From positions 534,948-598,947 of the forward strand of contig MNCI01028922.1 in NCBI GenBank assembly GCA_015680685.1: 64,000 nucleotides of DNA, given 5' to 3'. The first letter of the stretch is position 1. Each line of letters opens with the position of its first letter. Below are positions 12,880 through 25,088 of the stretch, piece by piece. The DNA comes from Gnetum montanum (taxonomy: Eukaryota; Streptophyta; Gnetopsida; Gnetales; Gnetaceae). The position numbers and the translations under genes were made by a program. A model generated the notes under the pieces. The model saw nothing but the letters and a program-made list of their open reading frames with translations, was not told the origin of the DNA and did not search any database.

Positions 12880-13215
12880 GTCTTAGCGGACCGTGAGTAG
12901 GTTCAAACATGCAAGAGACATTAACTCTACTAGTTTAAGGTTGTGGTGGACCATAACATTGTGAAATCTAGGCTAAAATACAAAGTGGGTGCTAAAGCTA
13001 CTAGTTTAAGGTCATGGTGGACCGTTAATTGGTGGATTTCAGAAACTAAGGTTACTAGTTTAAGGTCTTTGTGGACTGTTAACAAGTTGTAAGGGTGAGG
13101 CTATTAGTTTAAGGTCTTTGTAGACCATTAACAGGTTGGTGGATAAGGTTACTAGTTTAAGGTCTTTGCGGATCGTGGTATGTAGGCTTCATAAAGGTAG
13201 GTTGCTAATTTAAGG
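12880..13215 (-). repeat. Minisatellite between RT and the antisense gene (E1)
   Basis: About six plus-strand units of ACTAGTTTAAGGTC followed by TTTGTGGACCGTTAA-like sequence are present. In sense orientation the best unit gives GGTC-CACCAT-GACC followed by TTAAAC. The position is equivalent to the E3 cluster at 36,311-36,585. Confidence 0.8.
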
Positions 13216-13360
13216 TGGGATGAAATTTTGGTTGGGCCCACCTATTTACAGACAAGAACACTATGCTATCGTAGGTTTATGACACAAAAATACTATGCTA
13301 TATGGGGCATCCCACATTACTCGGGGTGTGAAAATGGCAAGTTCTTTTCACTGCGTTGGC

Positions 13361-13368
13361 TATAAATA
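13361..13368 (+). promoter_or_regulatory. Probable TATA box of the E1 antisense gene
   Basis: GGCTATAAATATGGG lies 133 bp upstream of the exon 1 ATG at 13,501. E3 and E4 have comparable boxes at comparable distance. Confidence 0.5.
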
Positions 13369-13500
13369 TGGGTTTACCCTTGGTAAACTTGTCATTTTCA
13401 TTGTCAGAGAGCAGAGCCCACATTTGAAGTGTAGCACGATTGTGCTGAGAGAGAGCAAAGTGGTATAGTATAGCAACTGATAGCATTTGTGAGTAAAGAA

Positions 13501-16294
13501 ATGGTACCTAAAGGTGAACACAAGCATCGAGGGCTCACTAAAGTGGACGAAGTCAAGGACACTTTGGGGTGATTGTTCCAAGCATGCGTTGAAGTATGAG
13601 AGAAGACTCCATCTACTTGGTAAGTTGCTACACTACCTTTGTTGTTCAAACTTCAACAATCATTATTATTGAAATTTGTGTCTTTTGCCATTATTTTGGT
13701 CAATGTTTTGGCCACTATGTTGCCGTTCTTGCTAGTTGGGCATTGCAGCTATACAGTTGTTATGCTATAGCTTGCAATATCTCCTTAATTGCCATTATTA
13801 TGTTTGCTTTGTCATGGGGATTTGGGTGAGTTTGGACAACTTAGTGTATGGTTAGCGTAGCGTGCCACCCTCAGGAGGGTTTGGCCATCTACAAGATTTG
13901 ATAAGTAAGACACGTGTTTATCGTAGTAAAACATGAGTTATTTTGTATACCTGAAGTATGGTTGGGATGGCTGTAGCATAGTGAACTCTTACTTGTCTGC
14001 ACTTTGTAATGTTTTATTATGGTATGCTATTATGTCATAAGGTCTTTAGGCTTGTTGCATTGGTGCTATTGAATCTGCAATACTACTGCATTTCTGAATC
14101 TATTTTTTGTTAAGTTTTCCACGTTGCCATGCTTGTCATAGTGATCTGTTGTGTGTCGTTGTATTGTGTTCATCTACTAGCATTGCTACCTGTCATGCAT
14201 TTACATTTAGATGTCATTACATTATGCAGGGCTTGATGCCTATGCTACGCTACAAGTATTGCATTGCTATGTTGCCCATTATTTTTATTCTATTTTGTTT
14301 TTCTTTTNNNNNNNNNNNNNNNNNNNNNNNNNNNNNNNNNNNNNNNNNNNNNNNNNNNNNNNNNNNTGCTACGCTATATGCAAAGAAAGTGTCATGCTAT
14401 GCTACATATAATTAGAGAGTTATGTTACGTTACATGTAACCTTCACTCGTACGTAGTGCTAATGTTTGGTTCTTCATTGTGTAGGGTCATGTTGGAACCC
14501 ATTTTGATTGTCTTGGAGATTGTGGAAGTCCTATGCTACCTTAGTGCACCAGTGGCTAATGTCCCTCCTCCCAATGCACTCGTGGAGTGGTAGATGGTTT
14601 GGTTTTGGAAGGGAAAATGGGACTTCCTATAGTTCCTCCTCCAACATTTTAATGTGATTTTTTGGTCACACTTGTCAGCAGAGATAGCAACCATAATAAA
14701 AAAAACCCTGTTGCTTGGGGCAAACCAGGGTATTCTGAAATTTTTGACTGATGGGTCAATTGGGGGTGAGTAGGCAGAAGGTTCCAATTAGCATCCAAAA
14801 AGCTTGAGATGTTTAAGTTGGATTTGGAAGATACCTGAGTATAAGTGTTATCTCTTATACAATACATTGTTCATTGCCTATCACATGGGCACCTACTTTC
14901 AGAACCAACCTGGAACTGTTTATTCTGTTAGCGGGTGAGCTCTTCAAAGGTATTTTGTTGTGTAATCTATGCTACGCTAAACATAGGTATTAATAGTGTA
15001 TATATGCATTTTTTTTTTGTTTCCAGGTTTTTTATTGATAAGAGTGGTCTCCACAGTGACACAGATGCCTTGGTGTTGGCACAGATGGCCCTGCGGGAGT
15101 TTTTCTCCACTAGGAATGTGCGTGCCGATGTAATAGGCCAATTTGGGAGTGAGTTCAGAACCTATCCAACTTGGTATTTTCAATTTTATGGGAAGTGTAA
15201 AGAAGTTGGTTGGTTGGATAGGGAGTGGACATCCATCAGGCTACTCACCATTGAAGATGTGTTGGTGGACCTCCCACTATTTCCCACGTAGTTTAAACTT
15301 GGTATGCTAAAGTGTGAATTCACTATTACATGTTTGAATGATGTTTACCTTTTGCTAACTCTCTGTCTCTCTCTCTCTTTTTATTTTTTGCAAACTATTT
15401 TAGTGGTGAAGAAATCCTAGGAGGTGACTGTGATTGCCTCCAGGTGCAACAAAACCAACCTCTTTTTTATGTATGGGGAGGTGGAGTAGACCCAATGTTG
15501 GCTCTGCAATGGGGCCCCAACCATGCTTGTCCATAATCTTCTGGAGGTTGGGCTTATGGACTTATTTTTGGCTGTTAACCTAAATGTCCCGCCTGCTGAG
15601 ATGCTTGCCTTAGCTGATTCCTTCTCCAAAAAGGTAGATCGCTTCCACACATGTGTTCATGGTGTGCACATGGTGTTTGAGATCAATGACTAGTTGTTTG
15701 CAAATATTTTCAGTGTCTCTTCTGATGGTCTCCCCATGGGAGAAAAATCCAAGAAAGATGCACACAATCATGGGGACATCGAGGAGTGGCTAGGGGTAGC
15801 CACGGACCGAAAGGGGATCTATATGGAGAAAGTTAGGCTATGGGTGGCCAAAAAAGTTTACCTTGTCTTCTGTACCCATGCCTTCCCCAAGATACTATCC
15901 CAAGGAAAAATCATTGGGATTGAGTAGGCTTGGATAATGAGGGACATCATGGAAGAGGGGACCCATTAGAATTGGGCCAAACAACTTTGCAGAGGTATGC
16001 AGGTTGAAATGGTTAAGCTCTATGGGAAACATGAGTCCCGTTTCAACATGCACCATGCATTCTTCATAGCCTGCTTGCGACATTTCATGGAATTTTTGGT
16101 AGTCCATAAGAATGAAGATTGGATACTACAAGATCGTAGCCAGATTTCCAAACCGTGGATTTGCCAAGTCTTTCATACCACCCGATCTTAGGACCCCACA
16201 GAAGCTATAGGGGAATAATTTTCAATAACAACCAGGGATCGGGTGGCATGCAACTTTTGGACCAAGGACAGCTTGGGAGAGGCACACCCTACTA
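13501..16294 (+). pseudogene. Intron-borne antisense gene of E1, exons 1-4, cut by E2
   Basis: This is an orphan gene on the strand opposite to pol. Exons inferred from splice signals and alignment to the other copies are: 1, 13,501-13,619 (119 nt; donor TTG|GTAAG); 2, 14,485-14,934 (450 nt; acceptor GTGTAG); 3, 15,027-15,301 (275 nt; acceptor TTTCCAG); 4, from 15,404 (acceptor TTTTAG) to the E2 junction. Exons 1 and 2 have exactly the lengths of the E3 and E4 copies. Exon 3 holds RFFIDKSG and VIGQFG; exon 4 holds ESRFNMHHAFFIACL and PWICQV. Stops occur in exons 1, 2 and 4, so this copy is dead. Intron 1 contains the assembly gap. No family match is recognised. Confidence 0.75.
14308..14366. 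other. Assembly gap (59 N)
   Basis: A run of N lies inside intron 1 of the E1 antisense gene. Reading frames that appear to cross it are not meaningful. Confidence 0.99.
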
Positions 16295-18002
16295 TGCTGA
16301 CCTAAATCATCGGTGTAAGGCTGGAAGGAAATAGACACCAAAAGATTGTCGGGTAGACATAGCTGACCCTTCCTTCACTTTGAGGGCAAGCTAGAAAAGG
16401 GAACGAAGGTAGAGTGCCTTGGATGGTCTACATGCAAATCAACCAGGGACTTCCCCAAGCATAAACTATGGCTTGCGTTGGGGTTATCGTAACTTATATC
16501 TTAAAATGTGAATGGTGCACGTAAAATGTAAACATGATCGTAAAACAAAGTAGAACGTAAATAGAATGTAAACTGAAATGTAGTAAGCAAAGTGTAAATA
16601 GGAAGTAAACTTAATATAAGATAGAAAAAATAGAAATAATGGTTGGTTGAAAAAATGAACTAAATTTTATTGCTTAATATAAAAGGTATGCACCGGTCAA
16701 AGCGTAGCTGCACGTGTGGGTGGTAGGTCAAACACCTAGCTCCGAGGGATGATGTGATGTGATGATGTGATGTGATGTGATGTGAGAAGTGCTTGGATGC
16801 CAAGAGTCAAGTGTGCCAAGTGCCCAAGGATTGCTGGTTTTGTATGTTCTCAGAATTACCAATGTCTCTAATTGTCAACCTAGTTCATGTGAATTGACAA
16901 GGTATTTATAGGGCTGGACCGGGCTCAGGTGCGGAATTCCAGAATGGAATCAATGGTTGGGATTTAACAGGAAAACAAATTAAGAAACATGTGTCCAATG
17001 GATAGTTGTGCATGAGTTGGATGTGTGTTAGATAGTTGTGCACGACTTGGATGTGTGTCAGCAAGCTATGTTCTTAACTAGGTACATTGCATTTTACAAC
17101 TCATGGGTTACTGAAGCCCATGAAAGTACATTTAATTTAGATTGTGAGGGCTAGACATGCCCACAAATGGGGATTTACAATGAAATGTACAATAAGAGAA
17201 ATTTGACCTGGCTTGCTTGATCATGGATTAAGTGCTGTAGGATGTCGAGATGTTGATTTGAGGCTATTCAAGGCATCTCTATTTGACCAGGGCTTCCAAC
17301 GTGAGTTGATGTGCCTTCAGAGTCGAGTTGAGCTTTAGTGTAGGTTGATTTATGGTCACGTTGCACTCATGCCCAGCATGACCTCCAGCGTGTGTCCAGC
17401 GTCATCTAGCATCTAGCGTGCCTAGCGTTCAGCGTGTGGACACTGCACTCACATTGCACTCATGCTCAGCATGACCTCCAATGTGAGTGAGGAAATCTTT
17501 ACCTTTTGACACCATTTTTTGGATTTTGAAGCTTGGATTTGCTGCCTGAATGTGTTTAACTATGGAATCTGGAATTTGAGCTTGGATTTGAGTGGTGTTG
17601 AGTAGGTCACGCTGGCTATTCTACAGCATGACCACAATGTAACCTGCAGCGTCACCTAAAAACACGTATGAAAACTTGAAATTTTTGATTTAAAATTTGA
17701 AGATTCTAGAGGCTGAAGTCTAGAGGTTGTCGATGGTGAGCCTAAAGATTGATTTACTCCTCTAAAAATCTGATTGTTTTGACTAGATTTTGAGACTTTG
17801 AGAGTTGGGAAAGTTGGTCACACTAGAGGTCATGTTGCAGGGTGACCACAGCGTGACCACTGAATTGTTAGCGCTCAGCATCCAACGTGAGTTCCCAAGT
17901 TAGCGTGAATGCCATGCCTTATCCAAATTTTGTCTATGAAACTTTAAAAGGGTTTGAGTCATTTCCATTTCAAAATGCTAGGATGAAATTAGTGGTGTTT
18001 CA
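16295..18002 (-). repeat. 3' LTR of E2 (1,708 bp)
   Basis: It is nearly colinear with 50,955-52,550, sharing GGTGTAAGGCTGGAAG, the ACACCAAAAGATTGTC block, the TATA region and the repeated AGCGTGACC words. On the plus strand it starts TGCTGACC and ends GGTGTTTCA. A TGATG/TGTGA microsatellite lies at 16,751-16,787. Words such as AGCGTGACC and CAGCATGACC are dense at 17,340-17,480 and 17,600-17,890. Confidence 0.88.
16903..16910 (-). promoter_or_regulatory. LTR TATA box of E2 (3' copy)
   Basis: The minus strand reads CCCTATAAATACC. The other LTR copy has it at 51,550-51,557. Confidence 0.65.
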
Positions 18003-18070
18003 TTGGCCCCTCTTTATTGATGTTTGGAGGAATCCACCCGAGAGGCATCAACAAAGAAGTGCAAAACACC
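17994..18070 (-). promoter_or_regulatory. Polypurine tract and LTR-start inverted repeat of E2
   Basis: The minus strand has AATAAAGAGGGGCCAA and then the LTR start TGAAACACC. The upstream partner is CATCAACAAAGAAGTGC followed by AAAACACC at 18,046-18,070. The stem contains GATG/CATC where E4 has GACG/CGTC, a compensated pair. Confidence 0.7.
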
Positions 18071-19084
18071 ATGAATAATCAAGTACCAATATTAACTGTT
18101 AGCCCTTGGCCGAATGTCATCACACCGTGTCCAAAAGTACATGGGATTAAGGGAATGTGGTTCAAGATGCAAGGGATTGTCACCGGGGGAAGTTAGGAAT
18201 TGATCAAGGATGATAACTGCTGTTGGAATTGTGGGAGAGGAATGCTCTCGCATGAACAAGTTATGTCATTGGTCTTTGTCAAAAGCTGGGTCTTCAGTAG
18301 ACTTGGAACCAAGACATTGGAGGTGCGTTCTTTGTAAACAACATGGTCTCTTTGAGACATAAGTGTAGTTGTTTTTTCAAGACAATTACCTTCTCGCCTG
18401 GGGCTTGTATGAAAATAGCTAATAGTCTAAGATTTATGACATTAACGGGGTCATGAAGACCCTTTTTTGTGCATTTTTCTCTTTGATCTTTTTGTTCTTT
18501 TCTTTTTTTTTTGTTTTTTCTTTACTTTTATTTTTGCTTTATTTTTTCTTTATTTTTCTTTTCTTGGTCTTTTTGAAAGAGCTTTCTTTTTGTGTCGTGC
18601 TCATGTTTGAGCGCTTGCATTTTTGCATTTGTACTATGTTTTGCGTTGCAACTACTTAAAGAGTCATAGTGTGCAACAATATATCAAGAGATTTGGGGTG
18701 AACAAAATGTATCAAGGGGGAGTAATTGAATAGGATAATTGGAACATGATGGGGAAATAGGGAATGCATCAAGAGTAGGAAATGTACTTATGAACGGATT
18801 GATTAACCCAGTTACGTGCATTAGGAAGAATGTGACACCTTGTTATCATGATGAAGTGCATCTATGTACGAACGCCTCAAAAGTGTCATCCTTGTTAGTG
18901 TCCATGAGATAAATCATGCAGCAAGTCTTTGTAGAACATGTACAACCAATTGCAGCAACACATCGTTTCAAGTTTTTGCCTGGTCATCGATGATGTTGCC
19001 AGTTTGATCTTAGCAAACTATTGTGGGTTAGTTTCACGTCGTAACCCCTTGGACGGAGCTACTTTAGAATCATAGCGAATGATG
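18071..19084 (-). other. 3' noncoding region of E2
   Basis: No conserved frame is present. A pyrimidine tract at 18,470-18,570 (plus strand, mostly T with scattered C) is a purine tract in sense orientation. Apparent short frames over it are low complexity. Confidence 0.55.
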
Positions 19085-19575
19085 CATTGCTAGTTTATAG
19101 TCATAGCAGACCGTGAAGAGGCAAACCAGTTTATAGTCTTAGTGGACTCTACATGCCAATTTATAGTCATAGTGGACTATTCTATGGTATCAGTTTTAAG
19201 TTGTGATGCCAGGACTACTCTATGGTATCAATTTTAAGTCATGATGCCAGGACTACTATGTGGTATTAGTTTTAAGTCATGATGCTAGGACTACTTTGTG
19301 GTATCAGTTTTAAGTCGTAATGCCAGGACTACTCTGTGGTATCATTTTTAAGTTATGATGCCAGGACTACTTTGTGGTATTAGTTTTAAGTCGTAATGCC
19401 AGGACTACTCTGTGATATCATTTTTAAGTCATGATTCTAGGACTACTCTGTGGTATCAGTTTTAAGTTAGGATGCCAGGACTACTCTGTGGTATTAGTTT
19501 TAAGTCATGATGCAAGGACTAATTTTTGGTATCAATTTTAAGTCATGATGCTAGGACTACTCTGTGGTACTTCAA
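19085..19575 (-). repeat. Minisatellite downstream of INT (E2), units of about 38 bp
   Basis: After three units of the TTTATAGTCATAGTGGACTA type come about ten units of TTTTAAGTCATGATGCCAGG plus a spacer ending GGTATCAG. In sense orientation each unit reads AGTC...GACTTAAAAC, a weak stem before the AT box. Confidence 0.88.
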
Positions 19576-19580
19576 GTTTG

Positions 19581-20935
19581 TCAAACATAGTACCATTTCA
19601 AGTACAAGTGGTTTGTTGGATTGGCAAACTTGTTTCCATCCATGTCAGCAAGTTTGAATGCTCCATTATTGTATGCCTTGGTAACCAAGTAAGGCCCTTC
19701 CCAGTTGGTTGAGAATTTATCTGGATGTTCATGGGTAGCCTTAAGGACTAGATCTCCTACTTTGATTAGGCATATATGGAGATCGTGCTTGTGCCTTTGC
19801 CTCTATTTTTTGGGTACCATTCGATTTTATCAAGTGTTTGCACACATTCCTCCTCTACTAAGTCAACGTCAGCGATGCGTAGTTCATTGTTTTGACTTTC
19901 ATCGAGGAGGCCAGAGAGAGTTATCTGCAATCAGGAAACCTACAATTCTAAAGGTAAAATAGCTTTAGATCTGTATACAAGACTATATGGAGTTTTACCT
20001 GTTGATGTTTGATGTGTCGTTCTATAAGCCCACAATGCGTAGACTAATTGTTTATGCCATCATTTATTGCTCTGATTTAGCATCTTTTTGAGCACCATGA
20101 TGACAATTTTTTTTGTAGCCTCCACTTGACCATTTCTCTATGGGTAGTAAGGTGATGAAAATGCATGTTTAATACCCATACATTCATAGAAGCTTTTAGT
20201 ATCTGCACTGCTAAATTGTGGCCCATTGTCGGTAACGATGGTCATTGGAATACCAAAACGGGTCATGATATTTTCTATTATGAAAGTGCAAATGTGTTTT
20301 GAGTTGGTCTTCCTAAGGGGAATGGCTTCTACCCATTTTGTGAAATATTTAGTCGCAGTGATAATAAAGCTATGCCCTGCTAAAGACGATGGCATTATCG
20401 GTCCAATTAAGTCTAAACCCCATTTTTGGAATGGCCATGTGATTTGTGCGGTATGAAATTCGTTAGCTGGCACGTGTATTAGATTACCATGCTTTTGGCA
20501 AATATCACATGTTCTAACCTTAGAGATGCAATCATATTCCATGTGTGGCCAGTAGTAACCTAAGCACCTAATCTTCGTTGCCATTGCTTTAGGTGCTATG
20601 TGTCCTCCACAAAGTCCTTTGTGGATTTTTTCTACGATCGTTTGACTATCGACGCCACTAACACACATTAACAAAATGCCTTCATAGGATTTGCAACATA
20701 AGGTGTCTCCTATTAATGCATATTTTCGGGAACATTTTCTCACAGTGTCTTTCTGAGCACTTGTTAAGTATTGTGGAGGTTTGCCTCTCAGAAGGTACTC
20801 TTTTATGTCATCATACCATTCTATCGCATGTGTTGTACTAACGGATGCTATAGGTACTTCATCTAAAGTGTTAATGATAGGTTCGACACAACTTGTTATA
20901 GAACTAGGCACCGCATGAAACATTTCAGGTGTCAT
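19581..20935 (-). pseudogene. Integrase pseudogene of E2 (catalytic residues present)
   Basis: The longest intact pol stretch in the window is 20,935-20,138, with no stop for 265 codons. The HHCC finger is IHKGLCGGH and CDIC. Catalytic Asp residues are in WGLDLIGP and VTDNGPQF, and the Glu in NGQVEATKK lies just past a TAG at the conserved YYP-Q position (about 20,135). The far C-terminal end resembles YLKWYYV before the stop at 19,581. Further stops and frameshifts lie in the C-terminal third. In this copy all three catalytic positions are retained, unlike E3 and E4. Confidence 0.82.
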
Positions 20936-23066
20936 GTTTAAGGCTAGTGTGGTGAGTGCATCAGCAATGGTGTTTTCGCTTCTGGGGACATGTTGTAAAT
21001 CTGTTTCTACTAGCTATCTTAGTAGATGTTTGGTCAAATCACAATTTGGTTGCAAATGGAGAGCCTTGAATGAGTAAACCTTAGTGACCTAATTAATGAC
21101 TAATTGTGAATGCCCTCGAACTACAAGGTGTGAGATTCCTGAAGTTAATGCTACTTGAAGGCCTCGAAGAAGACCTTCATATTCTTCCATGTTATTGGGG
21201 CAAGGAAAGGTTAAGCGGTAGGTGAAGGGTTGGATTTCTCTAGATGGGTATGTCAAAATGGCCGTAGTGCTTCTTCCTCGAGAGGTTGAGGCTCCATCGA
21301 AGTAGAGGATTTCCTCATAGTTATTATGTATGGTGTCTACACTATTAAAATTTTCATCTGGGAATTTGAGATTTATTGTTGTTTGATCGTGTGTCGGTGA
21401 GATGGTTAGTTGCATGGCTATTGCTTAACCTTTTGTGGAAGATTGAGCGACATAGTGCAAGTCAAAATCTATGATCATTTCTTTCCACCTAGCTAACCTA
21501 TTCGACTCATAGATGTTATTAGTGATGACATAGAGAACATTATCCTTGCAAATGATGTAAACTTTATTACGGAAGAGATAATGCCACCATTTCTTCAAGG
21601 AGAAGACAAGTGAGAGGCATGATTTTTCTATGTCATTGTATCATCATTCATAGGTGATTAATCCATGGCTTAGGTAATATATAGGGATTTCGGCTCCATC
21701 TTAATGTTTTTGAAAAAGCATGGATGCAATGGAGGAATCAAAAGTTGCAAGGTAGATGTAGAAATATTTGTCACTTTGTGGAGGATAAATAGTTAGTAGT
21801 TGAGCCAACTCTTATTTTATGTTCTTGAACACTTGGCATTATTGAGTCCATTGGAAATGTACATTCTTTTATAATAGATGTTGCATGGGACTCAACTTAT
21901 CCGTCAGCCTTTTGATAAAGTGTTTGGTAAATTGAAGTCTACCTTGGAGGCCACGTAGTTCAGTGAGGTTTCTTGGAGGTTGCATATTGGTTATTACTTT
22001 GACCTTATTGGGGTCTACCCATATCCCTATTTCAGAGACTAGGAAACCAAGAATTTTGTCCATTTTAACATCGAAGACACACTTCTTTGGGTTAAGCCTA
22101 AGGTCATATTTGAGACAATGTTTAAGAACTAAGTCTAGATCTTTTGCATGTTTTTTAGTTGTTTTAGATTTGACCACCTCTATATCATCAACATAATCAT
22201 TGAGTAAATTAAGCATGTAATCACTAAATATGTATGTCATTGCTTGTTGATATGTGGCACCTACATTTTTAAGATCGAATGACATCATTATATAATAGAA
22301 TGTCCCCCAAGGTGTCATAAAAGTTGTCCTAAGTTGATGTTCTGGATTGATTCTTATTTTATTGTAGCTCGAAAATCCATCCATGAAGGACAATAGCACA
22401 TGCCTAGCAGTTGTGTCAATAAGTTGATCAATACTAGGTAACGGGAAATCATCCTTTATAGTGGCTATATTGAGATCGCGAAAGTCGATGCATATGCATA
22501 TACTACCATTCTTCTTAAGAACTACAACAATGTTTGATACCCAATTGGAATAATTGATGGCTTAGATAAAATTGGCTTGGTATAGATTTGTGATTTCAAC
22601 ACGGACTGCTAATGCCACTTTGAGTCTAACCTTTCGTGCTTTCTGCTTTACTGGTTTAATTTTTTCATCAAGAATAATGTTGTGTTGGATGATTTGGGGG
22701 TCTAGTCCTGACATGTGTGTATATGACCATGCGAACATTTTTATGTTGTCTTTTAACACCTGAGTGATGTCACCTACGAGTTGTGGGTCTAGTAGGGCAC
22801 TTAATTTCAAGGTTCTAGCTTCACCATTGATTGTGGTGATAGGGATTTCAACCAGAGGATCTTCAGTGATATTGTTAGCTTCTAGATCTAGAGTTTTAGC
22901 TACATTTTAGGCTAGTCTGACGTTTCTTGAGTGGAGGCTATCAAATTGGTATAGATGAATGGATTTAGATCCAAGGATTCTAGGTTGATCGCTCTTTCTA
23001 CATCTTTGTATGGTCAATTGAGAGACAATGTTGAGAGGATGTTGTTGGTGGCCATGGTATTGACTC
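20936..23066 (-). pseudogene. RT and dual RNase H pseudogene of E2
   Basis: The exon starts after the acceptor TTAATTGGCAG (boundary 23,066/23,067), with an ATG 12 bases in. Domains are a linker with FAWSYTHMSGLDP (about 22,730), RT with DYVDDI near 22,190 in an open stretch at 22,399-21,869, the first RNase H (about 21,840-21,480), and the second RNase H (21,320-20,940). The second one shows YFDGAS, EEYEGLLRGL, VRGHSQLVIN (Asp to His) and ADALTTLAL. Stops break the region between RT and the first RNase H. Confidence 0.82.
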
Positions 23067-23182
23067 CTGCCAATTAAAATGGGAGCGACATAAGAGACAC
23101 TCCCTCGGTAGGAGAGTTACAAAGTGTAAACGAACATAGGAAAATTAAATGGTGTACTGACAAAATTAGGAGACACGGTGGA

Positions 23183-23250
23183 AGTCATGGAAGTTTAAGG
23201 CCATACCAAGCCATATGGCAGTTTAAGGCCATACCAGGCCATATGTTGAT
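23183..23250 (-). repeat. Minisatellite remnant between RT and antisense gene (E2), 2 units
   Basis: Two plus-strand units of GTTTAAGGCCATACCAGGCC are present. In sense orientation they read GGCC-TGGTAT-GGCC followed by TTAAAC, so the stem is GGCC/GGCC where other clusters have GTC/GAC. Confidence 0.7.
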
Positions 23251-23717
23251 TTTCCATTTGAACTGTGTATGCACTATTTTAAAATTTTTAAAATTTTTAA
23301 ACTCTATATTCAAATTTTAAATTTTTGAGTGGACAATAAGGTCATGGATATTTTAAAGTTTTATGAAATTTTCAAGTTTTTATATATGCTTATTTATTTT
23401 CATTGATTTTCTGCACTTTCCTCCTTTGTTCATAAGAAATTTTGGGCCCAATTTGGGGGATTGGAATGAAAAGGAAATTTGAGCAAGCATAAGGCAAAGA
23501 TGTCTTGAAGAATATGCGTAATTAAAATAAAAATAGGAACTTAAAATAAAAGGCCCAAAAATAAAATAAAATAAAATAAAATTTCCAAAGGGGGATAGAA
23601 AAGGGAATTTTAAAAAAGAAACATTCATTTCTGTTAGCGTGAGTTGCTGGAAATTGGAAGAACAATGTGACCTACCCAGAGTGAAGCATGAGCCAAGGCA
23701 TTAGTGTTAGCATGACC

Positions 23718-25088
23718 ATGGAAGACAAGGGCCAGGGGAAGGCAACTAGGGGTAAGGGAAGGAAGCAGGAAACCCTAGCATTCGTGGAGGAGAGTGAAGA
23801 GCTCCTCCAACATCTCCCCCAAGTCAAGATTCTGACGTGGAAGAAGGCTCTGCACAGGTAAATTCTTTGCCCCCAATTTTTCTCTAGTAAAGCAACGTTA
23901 CCTAGGGTAAGGTTTTATGGCTGCAATTTTGGGATTTTTTGGGATTTTTGGGATTTTTGATTTTTACGGCATGAATAGCGTGAGTTGTGAAATTTTTGTT
24001 TTTGGCCAGGGAGGTAGGGCACTATGAATTTTTCTTTTTTGGGCTTGGCTGCATGCAGTGTGAACTATAAGGATTTTCCTTCTATTCTTAGATTGGGCCA
24101 CAGTGTTTTCAACCTTCTTGGTGGTAGCATGAACGCAGGGTTTTAGTCCTACCCTTTTTGTTTCTTTGATTTTAGGGCCTCTTACAGCATGACTATTGTG
24201 GGGAGATTAATGTGAGCCTAGAATTTTTCTATCTGCCTTCTTGGCATCATGAGCATCTTGCCCTCTTTGGCAGCATGACTATAACATTCAACATTACTTG
24301 CAAATTTTCTGAATTTGTTTTGGGAAGGGAATGGATCGAGTGAGTTCAAATTTTTGGGGTAAAGTATTTTGGCTTTAGAGGGCAGTGTGACTACAAAAAT
24401 TTGAGTTTTTTGGGAACTTCAGCATGATTGTTATTCTTGGGTTTTTTCAATTTCTAGAGAGTAATGAGGGTTATAAAATTTTGGCCATGGATAGGGCAGC
24501 GTGACTCCCTGCATTTTTTATGGTTCTGTCTTGACGCTAGTTCATTCTTTTCATTTATATTGCAAAATTTCAGTGTTGTCATATGGTCTCATCTAAGTGA
24601 ACAGATGGGTTGTGATATTATTGAGACCGTTTTGCCTGGGGCTATACAAGATATACTAGCCTTCATCACTGATATTGATGAGGGGCCTTTTAGAGTTAAC
24701 AGAGGCCCTGCTGAGGGTCCTAGATCCACTCATCCTTTAACTCATGTGTGGGAGCTGCTTGCCTGTGGTCATTACAATAGTAGCAACACACTTTTCCTGG
24801 CCCTCTGTGTGCATACCTTATTTCAGAACCCACTTGGGACGGTATACAAAGTGGACAAGTATGCTCCTTTGTGTCTTACTTTAACTTGTGATTTCTTTTT
24901 AATTTTATGTCATTATCTAAATGTGAATGTTGTCTTCCCATGTAGGCCCTGTTTTGATGAACATGAGATGCATGATGATGATGGTGGGCTTCCTTTAATG
25001 TGCACAACGCTAGAGACATTTATGGTAGGCTTCATTCTTCATCTTGTAGTATTGGGCTAGAAAAAGATAGCTCTTGTTGACTCCCATA
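23718..25088 (+). pseudogene. Intron-borne antisense gene of E2, exons 1-3 (5' part)
   Basis: Exon 1 is 23,718-23,857 (140 nt, same exit phase as the 119-nt exon of other copies; Lys/Arg-rich, begins MEDKGQGKATRGKGRK). Exon 2 is 24,458-24,858 (401 nt; a deletion near its start compared with 450 nt elsewhere), with AIQDILAFITD and LFQNPLGTVY. Exon 3 starts at 24,946 after TTCCCATGTAG and is interrupted at 25,088 by E3. One TAG at about 25,059 lies at a Gln position of the E4 copy. The gene continues at 43,237. The words AGCGTGACT/AGCATGAC, typical of this element's LTR, are frequent in its intron 1. Confidence 0.75.
25084..25088. repeat. Target-site duplication of E3, left copy
   Basis: CCATA sits directly before the LTR start TGAAACATCC; the same five bases follow the other LTR at 43,232-43,236. 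Confidence 0.9.

Larger units (their letters stand above)
5590..16294 (-). mobile_element. E1: 3' part of a Tat/Ogre-like element (minus), interrupted by E2
   Basis: Read on the minus strand from the left end backwards, it has a 3' LTR (5,590-7,531), PPT, 3' noncoding region, minisatellite, INT, two RNase H domains, RT, and the PR-RT intron with the plus-strand antisense gene. It stops at 16,294 inside exon 4 of that gene, where E2 is inserted. PR, gag and the 5' LTR must lie outside the window. The insertion point cuts the PR of E0; the left flank is CATGG (5,585-5,589). Confidence 0.8.

Noticed and set aside
14107-14593. Several frames crossing 14,308-14,366
   Set aside because: They run through unknown bases of the assembly gap, so the reading frame cannot be trusted.
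16295-18002. This LTR as the 5' LTR of E1
   Set aside because: It is followed on its right by a PPT in minus orientation and matches 50,955-52,550, so it is the 3' LTR of E2.
18453-18659. Small Phe/Leu-rich frame resembling a membrane protein
   Set aside because: It is the translation of a pyrimidine tract in the 3' noncoding region of E2.
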